From Xanthobacter flavus (GTDB lineage Bacteria > Pseudomonadota > Alphaproteobacteria > Rhizobiales > Xanthobacteraceae), in contig NZ_JAGGML010000001.1 of the NCBI RefSeq assembly GCF_017875275.1, positions 1,426,001 to 1,490,000 on the forward strand: DNA of 64,000 bases, given 5' to 3'. Positions 54,358 to 62,616 of the stretch are shown in pieces. Numbering within the stretch: position 1 is the first letter of the stretch; the number at the start of each line of letters is the position of its first letter. The notes under the pieces were generated by a model that searched no databases, was not told where the DNA came from, and saw only the letters and a program-made list of their open reading frames with translations. A program made the position numbers and the translations under genes.

Positions 54358-55125
54358 ATGCAGTCGGACATTTCGGGCTGGCGCCGCTGGGGGTACATGG
54401 CCATCGGGCCGCTCGCCCTCTTCCTGATCTGGTACGGCGTGTTCGCCGCCGGCCTCGTCACGCCCAAGCTGCTGCCCTCCCCCGTGCGCACGCTCCAGGC
54501 CATCTGGGAGAACATGGGCGCCGGGCTCGGGCAGGATTTTCTCTACACGCTGGAGCGCACGCTCCACGCCTTCGCCATCGCGGCAGTGTTTGGCGTGCCG
54601 CTGGGCATCGTGGTGGGGGCGAGCGAGAAGGTCTACCGCTCCATCGAATTCCTCATCGACTTCTTCCGCTCCACGCCCGCCACGGCCATGTTCCCGCTGT
54701 TCATGATCATCTTCGGCCTCGGCGACTTCTCGAAGATCTCGGTGGCGGCCTTCGCCGCCTTCCTCGTCATCCTGTTCAACGTGGCCTATGGCGTGATGCA
54801 CGCGCGCCCCACCCGTGTGCTCGCCGCCCGCGTGATGGGCGCCTCGCGCCTGCGCGTGTTCAAGGACGTGATGTTCTACGAGAGCCTGCCGCAGACCTTC
54901 ATCGGCCTGCGCACCGGCGTCTCCATGGCGCTGGTGGTGATCGTGGTGGCCGAGATGTTCATCGGCTCCGACAACGGCCTCGGCAAGCGCATCATCGACA
55001 GCCAGATCACCTTCGACCTGCCGCAGCTCTACGGCACCATCCTGGTGTCCGGCATCCTCGGCTACGGCCTCAACCTCGTCTTTCTCGCCGCCGAGAAGCT
55101 GCTGGTCCACTGGTCCGGCCGCTGA
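54358..55125 (+). CDS. ABC transporter permease (TauC/SsuC/NrtB family)
   Basis: A 255-residue inner-membrane permease with about six transmembrane segments. The EAA-like coupling loop is near AARVMGASRLRVFKDVMFYESLPQTF (core ARVMGASRLRVFKDV, about 159-173). The family imports taurine, alkanesulfonates, nitrate, cyanate and similar small solutes. The ATG lies only 5 bp from operator-like site E and has a weak ribosome site. First gene of a six-gene operon with binding protein, ATPase and three enzyme subunits. Confidence 0.9.
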   Translation: MQSDISGWRRWGYMAIGPLALFLIWYGVFAAGLVTPKLLPSPVRTLQAIWENMGAGLGQDFLYTLERTLHAFAIAAVFGVPLGIVVGASEKVYRSIEFLIDFFRSTPATAMFPLFMIIFGLGDFSKISVAAFAAFLVILFNVAYGVMHARPTRVLAARVMGASRLRVFKDVMFYESLPQTFIGLRTGVSMALVVIVVAEMFIGSDNGLGKRIIDSQITFDLPQLYGTILVSGILGYGLNLVFLAAEKLLVHWSGR

Positions 55126-55163
55126 TCTCCCGACCTTTCCGCCCTGCCCTGAAGGAACCGACC

Positions 55164-56162
55164 ATGACCACCCGCCGCAACTTCGTCCTCGGTGCCGGCG
55201 CCGCGACGCTCGCCGCCGCCTCGTCCTTCCCGCGGCCGCTCCGCGCCCAGCCGAAGGAGAAGGTGGTGGTCTCCTGGCTGCCCATCATGCAGTCCTTCGC
55301 CTATTACGTGGCGCTGGAGCAGAAGCTGTTCGAGAAGCGCGGCATCGAGATCGAATCCGTGCGCTTCCAGGCGCCCAACCAGATCATCGATTCCCTCGTC
55401 TCCGGCCGGGCCGATGCCGGCGCACCGGGCGCCGCCGCCGGCATCGCGGTGATCGCCGAGACGCAGTTTCCCGGCACCTTCAAGGTGTTCGGCCTGCAGG
55501 GCGGCGGCATCAAGGTGAACCGCATCAACGATGCGCTCATCGTCGCCAACAACTCTCCCATCGCCACCTTCGCCGACCTGAAGGGCAAGTCGCTGGGCCA
55601 TCTGCCGGGCATCCAGTGGCGCACCCTGTCGCGCTACATGGTGCGCAAGGCCGGCCTCGACCCGGACAAGGACGTGCGCCTCGTGGAACTGGCGGTGGGC
55701 CTTCAGGTTCAGGCCGTGATCGCCGGCACGGTGGACGCGACGCTCTCGCTGGAGCCGGTGGGCTCCATCGCCGTGGCGCTGGGCGAGGCCAAGCGCGCCA
55801 TCACCAATCCCATGTCGATGGCGGTCTATGATCCCTTCTATTCGGGCGTGTCGCTGCTAACCACCAAGTTCATCACCGAGCGGCCGAAGGTGGCCAAGGC
55901 CTTCGTGGAGGCGCTCGACGAGGCCACCATCATGGCCGAGAAGAACTACACCTCGCTGCGCACCATCCTGCCCGCCTACACGGCGGTGAAGCCGGACCAG
56001 GTGGCGATCGTCGCCCAGCCCTATTTGCGGCCGTGGGCCGAGCTGAACGAGACCGACCTCACCTCCTACCAGACCTTCGTCAACGTGTTCCGCTCCGAGG
56101 GCGCGCTAAAGCAGGACTTCGACATCAAGCCCTTCATCCTCAAGCCCTCCGACCTGTCGTGA
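55164..56162 (+). CDS. ABC transporter substrate-binding protein (NMT1/SsuA-like)
   Basis: A 332-residue periplasmic binding protein. The N-terminus TTRRNFVLG plus an Ala-rich stretch ending LRAQ is a Tat-type signal. The mature part is the NMT1/OpuAC-like two-lobe fold seen in taurine, nitrate and sulfonate transporters. GAAGGAA precedes the ATG. The ligand is probably the substrate of the downstream three-subunit hydrolase (thiocyanate or a nitrile), which is inference from operon position. Confidence 0.87.
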   Translation: MTTRRNFVLGAGAATLAAASSFPRPLRAQPKEKVVVSWLPIMQSFAYYVALEQKLFEKRGIEIESVRFQAPNQIIDSLVSGRADAGAPGAAAGIAVIAETQFPGTFKVFGLQGGGIKVNRINDALIVANNSPIATFADLKGKSLGHLPGIQWRTLSRYMVRKAGLDPDKDVRLVELAVGLQVQAVIAGTVDATLSLEPVGSIAVALGEAKRAITNPMSMAVYDPFYSGVSLLTTKFITERPKVAKAFVEALDEATIMAEKNYTSLRTILPAYTAVKPDQVAIVAQPYLRPWAELNETDLTSYQTFVNVFRSEGALKQDFDIKPFILKPSDLS

Positions 56163-57007
56163 GCGCCTTCGCCATGACCGCCACGGAGCGCAAGACGCGG
56201 GAGCCGGCGGGGGAGACCCTGCCGGACCTCACCTGGTTCACGCCCGGCACCCACATCACCATCCGCGGGCTCACCAAGACGTTCCGTGGCAACCCGGTCT
56301 ATACCGGCTTCGACATCGACTTCCCGCGCGGCGGCATCGTCTCCATCTTCGGGCCGAACGGCTGCGGCAAGTCCACGCTCATCAACATGATCTCCGGCAT
56401 CCTGCCCTATGATGCCGGGCAGATCCTGTTCGACGGCAAGACCATCGCCGAGACGCGCATCGGCTATGTGTTCCAGAACTATCGCGAGGCGCTGTTCCCC
56501 TGGCAGCGGGCCATCGACAACATCCATTATCCGCTGAAGATGATGGGCGTGCCCAAGGCCGAGCGGGAGCGACGCATCGAGAAGCTGGCGGCGCAGTTCG
56601 ACCTCAAGTTCGACCTCCACCGCTACCCCTATGAAATGTCCGGCGGCCAGCAGCAGACCGTCTCCATCATGCGCGCGCTGGTGGTGGACCCGGAAGTGCT
56701 GTTCCTCGACGAACCCTTCTCGGCGCTCGATTACGAGATGACGCTGACCATGCGCGACCTGCTCCAGAAGGTGCTCACCGAGACGCGCACCACCACCCTC
56801 CTCGTCAGCCACGATCTGGAAGAGGCCGTGTGGCTCTCCGACAAGGTGCTGCTGCTCACCCGCAGGCCGTCGCGCATCGCCGAATACATGGACATCGACT
56901 TGCCCCGGCCGCGCAATTCCGAGACCATATCGGACCCGCGCTTCGTGGCGCTGAAGGCCCATGCGCTGGAGGTGTTCCAGACGGCGGTGAGGAGCAGCGC
57001 CCCATGA
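56159..57007 (+). CDS. ABC transporter ATPase (TauB/SsuB/NrtD family)
   Basis: A 282-residue nucleotide-binding subunit. Walker A GPNGCGKST (about 66), signature MSGGQQQ (about 161), Walker B LFLDEPFSALD (about 181) and the switch His in SHDLEEA. GTG at 56159 overlaps the binding-protein stop (GTGA) in the way the other junctions of this operon do; ATG at 56174 is the alternative. The N-terminal 35 residues before the ATPase core are poorly conserved. Confidence 0.88.
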   Translation: MSAFAMTATERKTREPAGETLPDLTWFTPGTHITIRGLTKTFRGNPVYTGFDIDFPRGGIVSIFGPNGCGKSTLINMISGILPYDAGQILFDGKTIAETRIGYVFQNYREALFPWQRAIDNIHYPLKMMGVPKAERERRIEKLAAQFDLKFDLHRYPYEMSGGQQQTVSIMRALVVDPEVLFLDEPFSALDYEMTLTMRDLLQKVLTETRTTTLLVSHDLEEAVWLSDKVLLLTRRPSRIAEYMDIDLPRPRNSETISDPRFVALKAHALEVFQTAVRSSAP

Positions 57008-57417
57008 ATGCCACCACGAGTTCGACCAGTTCAGACGCGCCCCCCTATCGCGGCTATCACGACATCGGCGGCCGGCCGGCCGGACCGGTGGTGAAGGACG
57101 AATACGCCTTCGCCGACTGGCAGAAGCTGTCCGAGGCCATGCGCGGCGCGCTGGAGGCCAAGGGGCGCATCGTCTCCCTCGATGAAATCCGCCGCGTGTT
57201 CGAGAGCTTCGGCGAGGACCTGTACAATACCCTCGGCTTCTACGAGCGGCGGGCGGAAGCCCTCACCGTGCTGCTCGACGAGAAGGGCATCGTGCCCCGC
57301 GCCGCCGTGCTCGCGCGCATGGACGCCATCGCCGCCATGGAATGCCGGCAGGTGGACCACGAGGCCAAGACGGTTTCCGGGAAGAGCGCCCCGCCCGCCG
57401 GGACCGAAGCGCCATGA
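57004..57417 (+). CDS. Thiocyanate hydrolase/nitrile hydratase beta-type subunit, N-terminal half
   Basis: A 137-residue protein matching only the helical N-terminal half of nitrile hydratase beta: YHDIGG, then VKDEYAFADWQKLSEAM and the FESFGEDLY region. In classic nitrile hydratases this is fused to the SH3-like half; here that half is the next gene. A split beta chain is the layout of thiocyanate hydrolase (ScnB/ScnA/ScnC) and of toyocamycin nitrile hydratase. It starts in ATGA with the ATPase gene and is coupled to the next subunit in the same way. Confidence 0.82.
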   Translation: MNATTSSTSSDAPPYRGYHDIGGRPAGPVVKDEYAFADWQKLSEAMRGALEAKGRIVSLDEIRRVFESFGEDLYNTLGFYERRAEALTVLLDEKGIVPRAAVLARMDAIAAMECRQVDHEAKTVSGKSAPPAGTEAP

Positions 57418-57716
57418 GCGCGCCCCGCTTCGCCCCCGGCGACCGCGTGCGCATCCTCGACATCGGCAAACCCGGCCACGTGCGCATTCCCTGGTATGTG
57501 CGGCACAAGGTGGGGGTAGTGGAGCGCCATTGCGGCGCCTATCCCAATCCGGAAGAGCTTTCCTGCGCGCGGCCGGGCCTGCCGGCCATCGACCTTTATC
57601 GCGTGCGCCTCGGCCAGCGTGATCTGTGGCCCGATTATGCCGGCGCATCCGACGACACGCTGGAGATCGAAGTCTACGACCACTGGCTCGCGCCGGCACA
57701 GGACGACGCCCCATGA
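57414..57716 (+). CDS. Thiocyanate hydrolase/nitrile hydratase beta-type subunit, C-terminal half
   Basis: A 100-residue SH3-like beta-barrel protein: FAPGDRVRI, GHVRIPWYVRHKVGVVE, YRVRL and LWPDYAG are the conserved landmarks of the nitrile hydratase beta C-terminal domain (PGHTR-type motif reads PGHVR). ATGA overlaps on both sides. With the preceding gene it rebuilds one beta chain, which is a strong sign of a three-subunit enzyme. Confidence 0.85.
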   Translation: MSAPRFAPGDRVRILDIGKPGHVRIPWYVRHKVGVVERHCGAYPNPEELSCARPGLPAIDLYRVRLGQRDLWPDYAGASDDTLEIEVYDHWLAPAQDDAP

Positions 57717-58342
57717 TTGCGACACCCGCCTCCCCCGCCGAGATGAGCGCCGTTCCCGTGATCGAGGGGCATCAGGGCTCCGACTATTACGCCCTGATGA
57801 CCCGCGCCCTGCACCAGATCCTGCTGGAGGAGGGCCTCCTCGCCCCCGAGGAGACGGACAGGGTGATCGCCGCCCTCGAGGCGCCCCGGCCGGAATGGGG
57901 CGCGCGGCTGGTGGCCCGCGCCTGGGTGGATCCCGCCTTCAAGGCCCGCCTGCTGAAGGACGGCGCCGGCGCCGCCGCGGAGCTGGGCTTCACCATCAAG
58001 GAGGCGCAGCTGGTGGTGGTGGAGAATACGGACGATCTCCACAACGTCATCGTCTGTACCCTGTGCTCCTGCTATCCGCGCTCGCTGCTGGGCCAGCCGC
58101 CGTGGTGGTACATCTCGAAATCCTACCGCGCCCGCGCCGTGCGCGAGCCGCGCGACGTGCTGAAGGAATTCGGGCTGGACCTGCCGGAGAGCGTGAAGGT
58201 GCGCGTCCACGACAGCAATGCGGACATGCGCTATCTGGTCCTGCCCCGCCGCCCCGCCGGCACCGAGGACGCGAGCGAGGCGGATCTTGCCCGCCTCGTC
58301 ACCCGCGACAGCATGATCGGCACCGCGATCGTCGCGCCGTAA
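57713..58342 (+). CDS. Thiocyanate hydrolase gamma/nitrile hydratase alpha-type metal subunit
   Basis: A 209-residue catalytic subunit. The metal motif is C115-T-L-C118-S-C120, the cobalt-type sequence (Fe-type has CSLCSC); the second and third Cys are normally oxidised. The motif continues YPR: nitrile hydratases usually have YPW, while thiocyanate hydrolase, as I recall it, has Arg here. Downstream are YRARAVREPRDVL, the DSNADMRYLVLP strand and GTxDxS-type segments of the family. Predicted reaction: SCN- plus water to COS and NH3, or hydration of a nitrile. No dedicated activator gene is seen after it. Confidence 0.83.
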   Translation: MIATPASPAEMSAVPVIEGHQGSDYYALMTRALHQILLEEGLLAPEETDRVIAALEAPRPEWGARLVARAWVDPAFKARLLKDGAGAAAELGFTIKEAQLVVVENTDDLHNVIVCTLCSCYPRSLLGQPPWWYISKSYRARAVREPRDVLKEFGLDLPESVKVRVHDSNADMRYLVLPRRPAGTEDASEADLARLVTRDSMIGTAIVAP

Positions 58343-58352
58343 CAGGCCCGTC

Positions 58353-59186
58353 TCAGCCGTCCGCGTCGTCGGCGCCGGAATCGGGAAGGGTGGCGGCCAG
58401 CCGTTCGGCGGCTTCCTTGAGGTTGGGTACCAGCGTCTTCGCCTTCTCCAGCGAGAAGCGCGGCAGCGGGCCGTGGCAGGCGACCGCCGCGACCACCGTG
58501 CCGCGCCTGTCCTTCACCGGAACGGCGATGGCGACGAGGCCCTCCAGAAACTCCTGATCGTCGGTGCTGTAGCCATTCTTCGCGATGCGCTCCAGCTCGG
58601 CGTCCAGCGCCTCCACGGTGGTGAGGGTGTTGGGGGTCTGCGCCTTCAGGTGCAGCGTTTCGAGGATGCGCCGGCGCTGCACGGGGCGCATGGCGGAGAG
58701 GAAGAGCTTGCCGGAGGCCGTGCAGTGCATGGGCACGCGCGAGCCCACCTCCAGATGCAGGCGCAGCGGCCAGGCGGCTTCCACGCGGTCGAGATAGATG
58801 GCTTCCGAGCCGACGCGGGTGACGAAATTGCACGTCTCGCCCGCCACCTCCACCAGCGCCTCGAGGATGCCGCGCCGCTCGGCGCTCACCGAATTGCGCA
58901 GCATGTCGAAGCCCATGCGCAGGAAGCGCGGCCCCGTCGCGAAGCGCCGGCCGTCCGGCTCGCGCAGCAGGTAGGATTCCGCCTCCAGCTTCTGGCACAG
59001 GCGATGAACGGTGGGCTTGGGCAGGGACAGCCGCACGCACAGCTCCGGCACGCCGAGGGGCGTCTCCGATCGGGCGATCTCGCCGAGCAGATCCAGCGCC
59101 CGCAGCATGGCGGAGGCGTTGTCGCGCTCCTCCGGCTTCTCGGGCTTCTCCTGCGTCTCCAGCTGCTGCTTCGCTGCCTTGGCCAT
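58353..59186 (-). CDS. iseR: IclR family regulator, probable isethionate regulator
   Basis: A 277-residue protein. The winged helix-turn-helix is near residues 25-85 (LLGEIARSETPLGVPELC, LPKPTVHRLCQKLE), followed by the IclR ligand domain (GSRVPMHCTASGKLFL and similar). ATG 59186 is preferred; an upstream in-frame start at 59225 falls inside a palindromic repeat. It is divergent from the isethionate dehydrogenase gene, as IclR-type iseR is in described isethionate clusters. Likely effector: isethionate or sulfoacetaldehyde (inference). Confidence 0.82.
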   Translation of the reverse strand: MAKAAKQQLETQEKPEKPEERDNASAMLRALDLLGEIARSETPLGVPELCVRLSLPKPTVHRLCQKLEAESYLLREPDGRRFATGPRFLRMGFDMLRNSVSAERRGILEALVEVAGETCNFVTRVGSEAIYLDRVEAAWPLRLHLEVGSRVPMHCTASGKLFLSAMRPVQRRRILETLHLKAQTPNTLTTVEALDAELERIAKNGYSTDDQEFLEGLVAIAVPVKDRRGTVVAAVACHGPLPRFSLEKAKTLVPNLKEAAERLAATLPDSGADDADG

Positions 59187-59206
59187 TTGAATCGCCAGCC
59201 TTTCGC

Positions 59207-59258
59207 TAGAGCGCGATCCGATCAAGTTGAACCAACTTGATCGGTGAATCGCCCTCTA
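59207..59258. repeat. Palindromic repeat element 1
   Basis: Core arms CCGATCAAGTTG (59218-59229) and CAACTTGATCGG (59233-59244) are perfectly complementary around AAC. Outer arms TAGAGCGCGAT (59207-59217) and ATCGCCCTCTA (59248-59258) match at 10 of 11. The 52-bp unit looks like a dispersed intergenic palindrome of the kind common in Hyphomicrobiales genomes. Confidence 0.8.
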
Positions 59259-59282
59259 ACTTCGTAATCGAGAACGCGTTGT

Positions 59283-59311
59283 CCGATCTGATTGCGCTGC
59301 AATCAGATCGG
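59283..59311. repeat. Palindromic repeat element 2
   Basis: CCGATCTGATTGC (59283-59295) and GCAATCAGATCGG (59299-59311) pair perfectly around GCT. It begins and ends with the same CCGATC/GATCGG as element 1, and short GC-rich flanks again pair partly, so the two seem related copies 25 bp apart. Confidence 0.8.
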
Positions 59312-59412
59312 CGCGTGCTCTGGATGCAGCCTTAGCGGCTGGCGGCGGGGTGTCAAACGCAACGCAGGTGCACACGGCGCCGCTCGCACTGCACAACACA
59401 AATCTCACTCAA

Positions 59413-59424
59413 TGAGACGTTTCA
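59413..59424. promoter_or_regulatory. Candidate IclR-type operator before iseJ
   Basis: TGAGACGTTTCA, a 12-bp palindrome with one mismatch, 70 bp before the iseJ ATG. It resembles TGAAAC-GTTTCA-type sites of IclR regulators. Position just upstream of the presumed promoter suits activation or repression by IseR. Confidence 0.35.
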
Positions 59425-59493
59425 GTTCAAAAAATGCATTGACTCATCTCATCCCTTCGTCGCATCGTCTGTTTCGCAGAGAGGAAACTGCCC

Positions 59494-61200
59494 ATGCAAG
59501 GCGAGGAAAACTTCGACTTCGTCGTCGTCGGCGCCGGGTCGTCGGGGTGTGTTCTGGCCAACCGGCTGAGTGAAGACGGCAAAAGCCGCGTCGCTCTGGT
59601 CGAGGCCGGCCCCAAGGACACGAATCCCTGGATTCACGTGCCCATCGGCTACGGGAAGACCATGTGGAACGATCGCCTCAACTGGCGCTTCCACACCGAG
59701 CCGGAACCCACCATGGGCGACCGGCGCATCTACTGGCCGCGCGGGCGGGTGCTCGGCGGCTGCTCCTCCATCAACGGCCTCATCGTCATCCGCGGCCAGC
59801 AGGAGGATTACGACGGCTGGGCCGCGCGCGGCGCCACCGGCTGGGGCTTCGAGGATGTGCTGCCCTATTTCCGCAAGCTCGAGGACAATCCCGCCTTTGC
59901 CGGCGATCCCCTCCACGGCACCGGCGGGCCGGTGCGCATCAGCTCCATTCCGCGCAAGCATGAGCTGATCGAGGTCATCAAGGAGACCGGCGGCAAGCTC
60001 GGCGTGCCGGAAACCCAGGATTTCAACGGCGCCCGGCAGGAGGGCGTCGGCTATTATCAGCTCACCACCCGCAGCGGCTTCCGCATGAGCGCGGCGAAGG
60101 CCTATCTCTCCCCCGCCAAGGGCCGTGCGAACCTCTCCATCCTGACCGAGACGCAGGCGCGCCGCGTGCTGTTCGAGAACGGGCGGGCGGTGGGCCTGGA
60201 GGTGAGCACCGGCGGACAGGTGAAGGTCATCCGCGCGCGCCGCGGCGTGATCCTCTCGGCGGGCTCGGTGCAGTCGCCCCATCTGCTCATGCTCTCGGGC
60301 ATCGGGCCGGCGGAGCACCTGAAGGCCAACGGCATCGGTGTCCATGTGGACAGCCCCGGCGTGGGCGGCAATCTGCAGGACCATCTCCAGCTGCGCCTGC
60401 TCTATCGCTGCACGAAGCCCATCACGACGAACGATGCGCTGAACTCCCTGTTCGGGCGCCTCAGGATGGGGCTGGAATATCTCCTCTTCCGGGGAGGGCC
60501 GCTCGCCATCGGCATCAACCAGGGCGGACTGTTCACCCGCGTGCTGCCGGAATCGAAGACCCCCGACATCCAGTTCCACATCGGCACCCTTTCGGCCGAC
60601 ATGGCCGGCGGCAAGGTGCATGATTATTCCGGCTTCACCCTCTCGGTGTGCCAGCTGCGGCCGGAAAGCACCGGCTGGGTGCGGCTCGGCTCGGGCGATC
60701 CGCTCGCGCCGCCGAAGATCACCGCCAATTATCTCGCCACCGAGACGGACCGGCGCTGCGCCGTCGCCGCCATGACATTCGCGCGCAAACTCGCCGCCAC
60801 CGAGCCGCTGAAGAGCTATGTGGCGGAAGAGAAGCTGCCGGGACCGGGCGTCACCGACGACGAGGGCCTCCTCGCCTTCGCCCGCGAATACGGCGCCACC
60901 ATCTTCCACCCCGCCGGCACCTGCCGGATGGGCCCCGACGCCGACCGCGACGCGGTGGTGGACCCGCGCCTAAGGGTCCGTGGCGTCGATGGCCTGTGGG
61001 TGGTGGATTGCTCCGTGATGCCGAGCCTCGTGTCCGGCAACACAAATATTCCCGCGATCATGATCGGAGAAAAAGCCGCCGACATGATCCGGGAAGACGT
61101 GGCGAACAACAGAAACGGGCGAGACAACGCCCCAAATCAAATCAATGACGGGAGGACACAACAATGGCTGGGCAAGCGGGAGCTTCAAGTCGCGAGCTGA
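59494..61200 (+). CDS. iseJ: GMC-family flavoprotein dehydrogenase, probable isethionate dehydrogenase
   Basis: A 568-residue choline-dehydrogenase-like flavoprotein. FAD-binding GAGSSG lies at about 12-17, GMC signature 1 at PRGRVLGGCSSING (about 83-96), and the active-site His in IFHPAGTC with SGNTNIPAIMIGE at the C-terminal end. Isethionate dehydrogenase IseJ of Cupriavidus necator is a membrane-bound enzyme of this type. Context (IclR, transporter, xsc) supports oxidation of isethionate to sulfoacetaldehyde; choline or another alcohol cannot be excluded. GAGAGGAAA precedes the ATG. Its last 37 bp overlap the transporter gene. Confidence 0.78.
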   Translation: MQGEENFDFVVVGAGSSGCVLANRLSEDGKSRVALVEAGPKDTNPWIHVPIGYGKTMWNDRLNWRFHTEPEPTMGDRRIYWPRGRVLGGCSSINGLIVIRGQQEDYDGWAARGATGWGFEDVLPYFRKLEDNPAFAGDPLHGTGGPVRISSIPRKHELIEVIKETGGKLGVPETQDFNGARQEGVGYYQLTTRSGFRMSAAKAYLSPAKGRANLSILTETQARRVLFENGRAVGLEVSTGGQVKVIRARRGVILSAGSVQSPHLLMLSGIGPAEHLKANGIGVHVDSPGVGGNLQDHLQLRLLYRCTKPITTNDALNSLFGRLRMGLEYLLFRGGPLAIGINQGGLFTRVLPESKTPDIQFHIGTLSADMAGGKVHDYSGFTLSVCQLRPESTGWVRLGSGDPLAPPKITANYLATETDRRCAVAAMTFARKLAATEPLKSYVAEEKLPGPGVTDDEGLLAFAREYGATIFHPAGTCRMGPDADRDAVVDPRLRVRGVDGLWVVDCSVMPSLVSGNTNIPAIMIGEKAADMIREDVANNRNGRDNAPNQINDGRTQQWLGKRELQVAS

Positions 61201-62504
61201 GGCGCGTGGTCGGCGCCAGCGTCATCGGCGCGACCATCGAGTGGTACGACTTCTTCCTGTACGGCATCGTCGCCGGCATCGTCTTCAACAAGCTGTACTT
61301 TCCGGCCGACGATCCGGTCGTGTCCATCCTGCTCGCCTACACCACCTTCGCGGTGGGCTTCGTGGCGCGGCCGGTGGGCGGGCTCATCTTCGGCCATTTC
61401 GGCGACAAGCTGGGCCGCAAGAGCATGCTCATCATCACGCTGATGATCATGGGCGTGGCGACGGTGGCCATCGGCCTCCTGCCCACCTATGCGCAGATCG
61501 GCATTGCCGCGCCCATCCTGCTGCTGCTCCTGCGCATCGCCCAGGGCATCGGCATCGGCGGCGAGTGGGGCGGCGCGGTGCTGATGGCGTATGAATACGC
61601 GCCGGAGAACAAGCGCGGCTTCTTCGCCTCCATCCCGCAGATCGGCCTCGCGCTCGGCCTGTGCCTCGCCTCGGGCGTCACCGCCATCGTCTCCATGCTG
61701 CCGGACGAGCAGTTCATGGCGTGGGGCTGGCGCGTGGGCTTCATCGGCTCCATCGTGCTCATCATCGTGGGCATGTACATCCGCCTGAAGGTGCACGAGA
61801 CGCCGGAATTCGAGCAGGTGAAGGCCGCCAACAAGGCGGAGGCCATCCCCTTCTTCACCATGCTGCGGGAGTATCCGCGCAACGTGCTCCTGGGCATGGG
61901 CGTGCGCTACATCGATGGCGTGTTCTTCAACGTCTTCGCGGTGTTCTCCATCGTCTATCTGGCGAACTACGTGAAGATCCCGCGCACGACCGCGCTGTGG
62001 CTGGTGACGCTCGCCGCCTTCGTGATGGTGTTCACCATCCCCATGTTCGGCAAGCTCTCCGACAAGTGGGGCCGTCCGCGCACCTATGCGGTGGGCTCGG
62101 CGCTGCTGGCCCTGGTGGTGTACCCGGCCTTCTGGCTGTTCTCCACCGGCTCTCTGCCGCTGATCGCGCTCGGCATCGTGTTCCCGTTCGGCGTGCTCTA
62201 CGCCATGTGCTACGGGCCTGAAGCCGCACTGTTCTCGGACCTGTTCGACGCCCGGGTGCGCTACACCGGCATCTCGTTCGTCTACCAGTTCTCCGGCATC
62301 GTCGCGAGCGGCATCACCCCCATCATCGCCACCTATCTGCTCGCCCGTGGCGACGGACTGCCCTGGCAGGTGTGCGCCTACGTGGTGTTCGCCGCGCTGG
62401 TCTCCATGCTCTGCGCTTTGGCGATACGGGTGCCGGCCCCCGGCACCCAATTATCGAAGGCCGCGCGGGCCACCACTGAGGCGGCCCGGCAGCCGGCGCG
62501 CTGA
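61164..62504 (+). CDS. iseU: MFS transporter, metabolite:H+ symporter type, probable isethionate importer
   Basis: A 446-residue protein with 12 transmembrane segments of the MHS subfamily (ShiA/ProP-like). TIEWYDFFLYG at the first helix, GHFGDKLGRKSML in loop 2-3 and GKLSDKWGRP in loop 8-9 are typical. GGGAGGAC lies about 7 bp before the ATG, inside the 3' end of iseJ, so translation of the two is linked. By position it should import isethionate; in C. necator the transporter of the cluster is called IseU. Confidence 0.8.
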   Translation: MAGQAGASSRELRRVVGASVIGATIEWYDFFLYGIVAGIVFNKLYFPADDPVVSILLAYTTFAVGFVARPVGGLIFGHFGDKLGRKSMLIITLMIMGVATVAIGLLPTYAQIGIAAPILLLLLRIAQGIGIGGEWGGAVLMAYEYAPENKRGFFASIPQIGLALGLCLASGVTAIVSMLPDEQFMAWGWRVGFIGSIVLIIVGMYIRLKVHETPEFEQVKAANKAEAIPFFTMLREYPRNVLLGMGVRYIDGVFFNVFAVFSIVYLANYVKIPRTTALWLVTLAAFVMVFTIPMFGKLSDKWGRPRTYAVGSALLALVVYPAFWLFSTGSLPLIALGIVFPFGVLYAMCYGPEAALFSDLFDARVRYTGISFVYQFSGIVASGITPIIATYLLARGDGLPWQVCAYVVFAALVSMLCALAIRVPAPGTQLSKAARATTEAARQPAR

Positions 62505-62526
62505 GCCTCGGGACAGCGCGCAATCC

Positions 62527-62552
62527 GGAGGCGGCGCGCGGCCGCCGCCTCC
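62527..62552 (+). terminator. GC hairpin between iseU and xsc
   Basis: GGAGGCGGC (62527-62535) and GCCGCCTCC (62544-62552) form a 9-bp stem with an 8-nt loop, 23 bp after the iseU stop. No T-tract follows. It may reduce read-through or protect the upstream mRNA. A CAAGATCTC direct repeat follows (62569 and 62582). Confidence 0.45.
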
Positions 62553-62616
62553 CACTCTCCCAAGCACTCAAGATCTCACTGCAAGATCTCCAAAGGTTCC
62601 AAAAGGATTTTCCGTC

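Larger units (their letters stand above)
59187..59493. other. Divergent iseR-iseJ intergenic region
   Basis: About 300 bp with no gene. It contains two large palindromes (59207-59258 and 59283-59311), a candidate IclR operator at 59413-59424 and a possible -35 TTGACT at 59439. The final 100 bp are relatively AT-rich and should hold the iseJ promoter. Confidence 0.6.

Noticed and set aside
57004-58342. Calling the three genes a normal nitrile hydratase with a frameshifted beta subunit
   Set aside because: The split point has a clean ATGA junction with a proper second start, both halves end naturally, and known three-subunit relatives have the same split.
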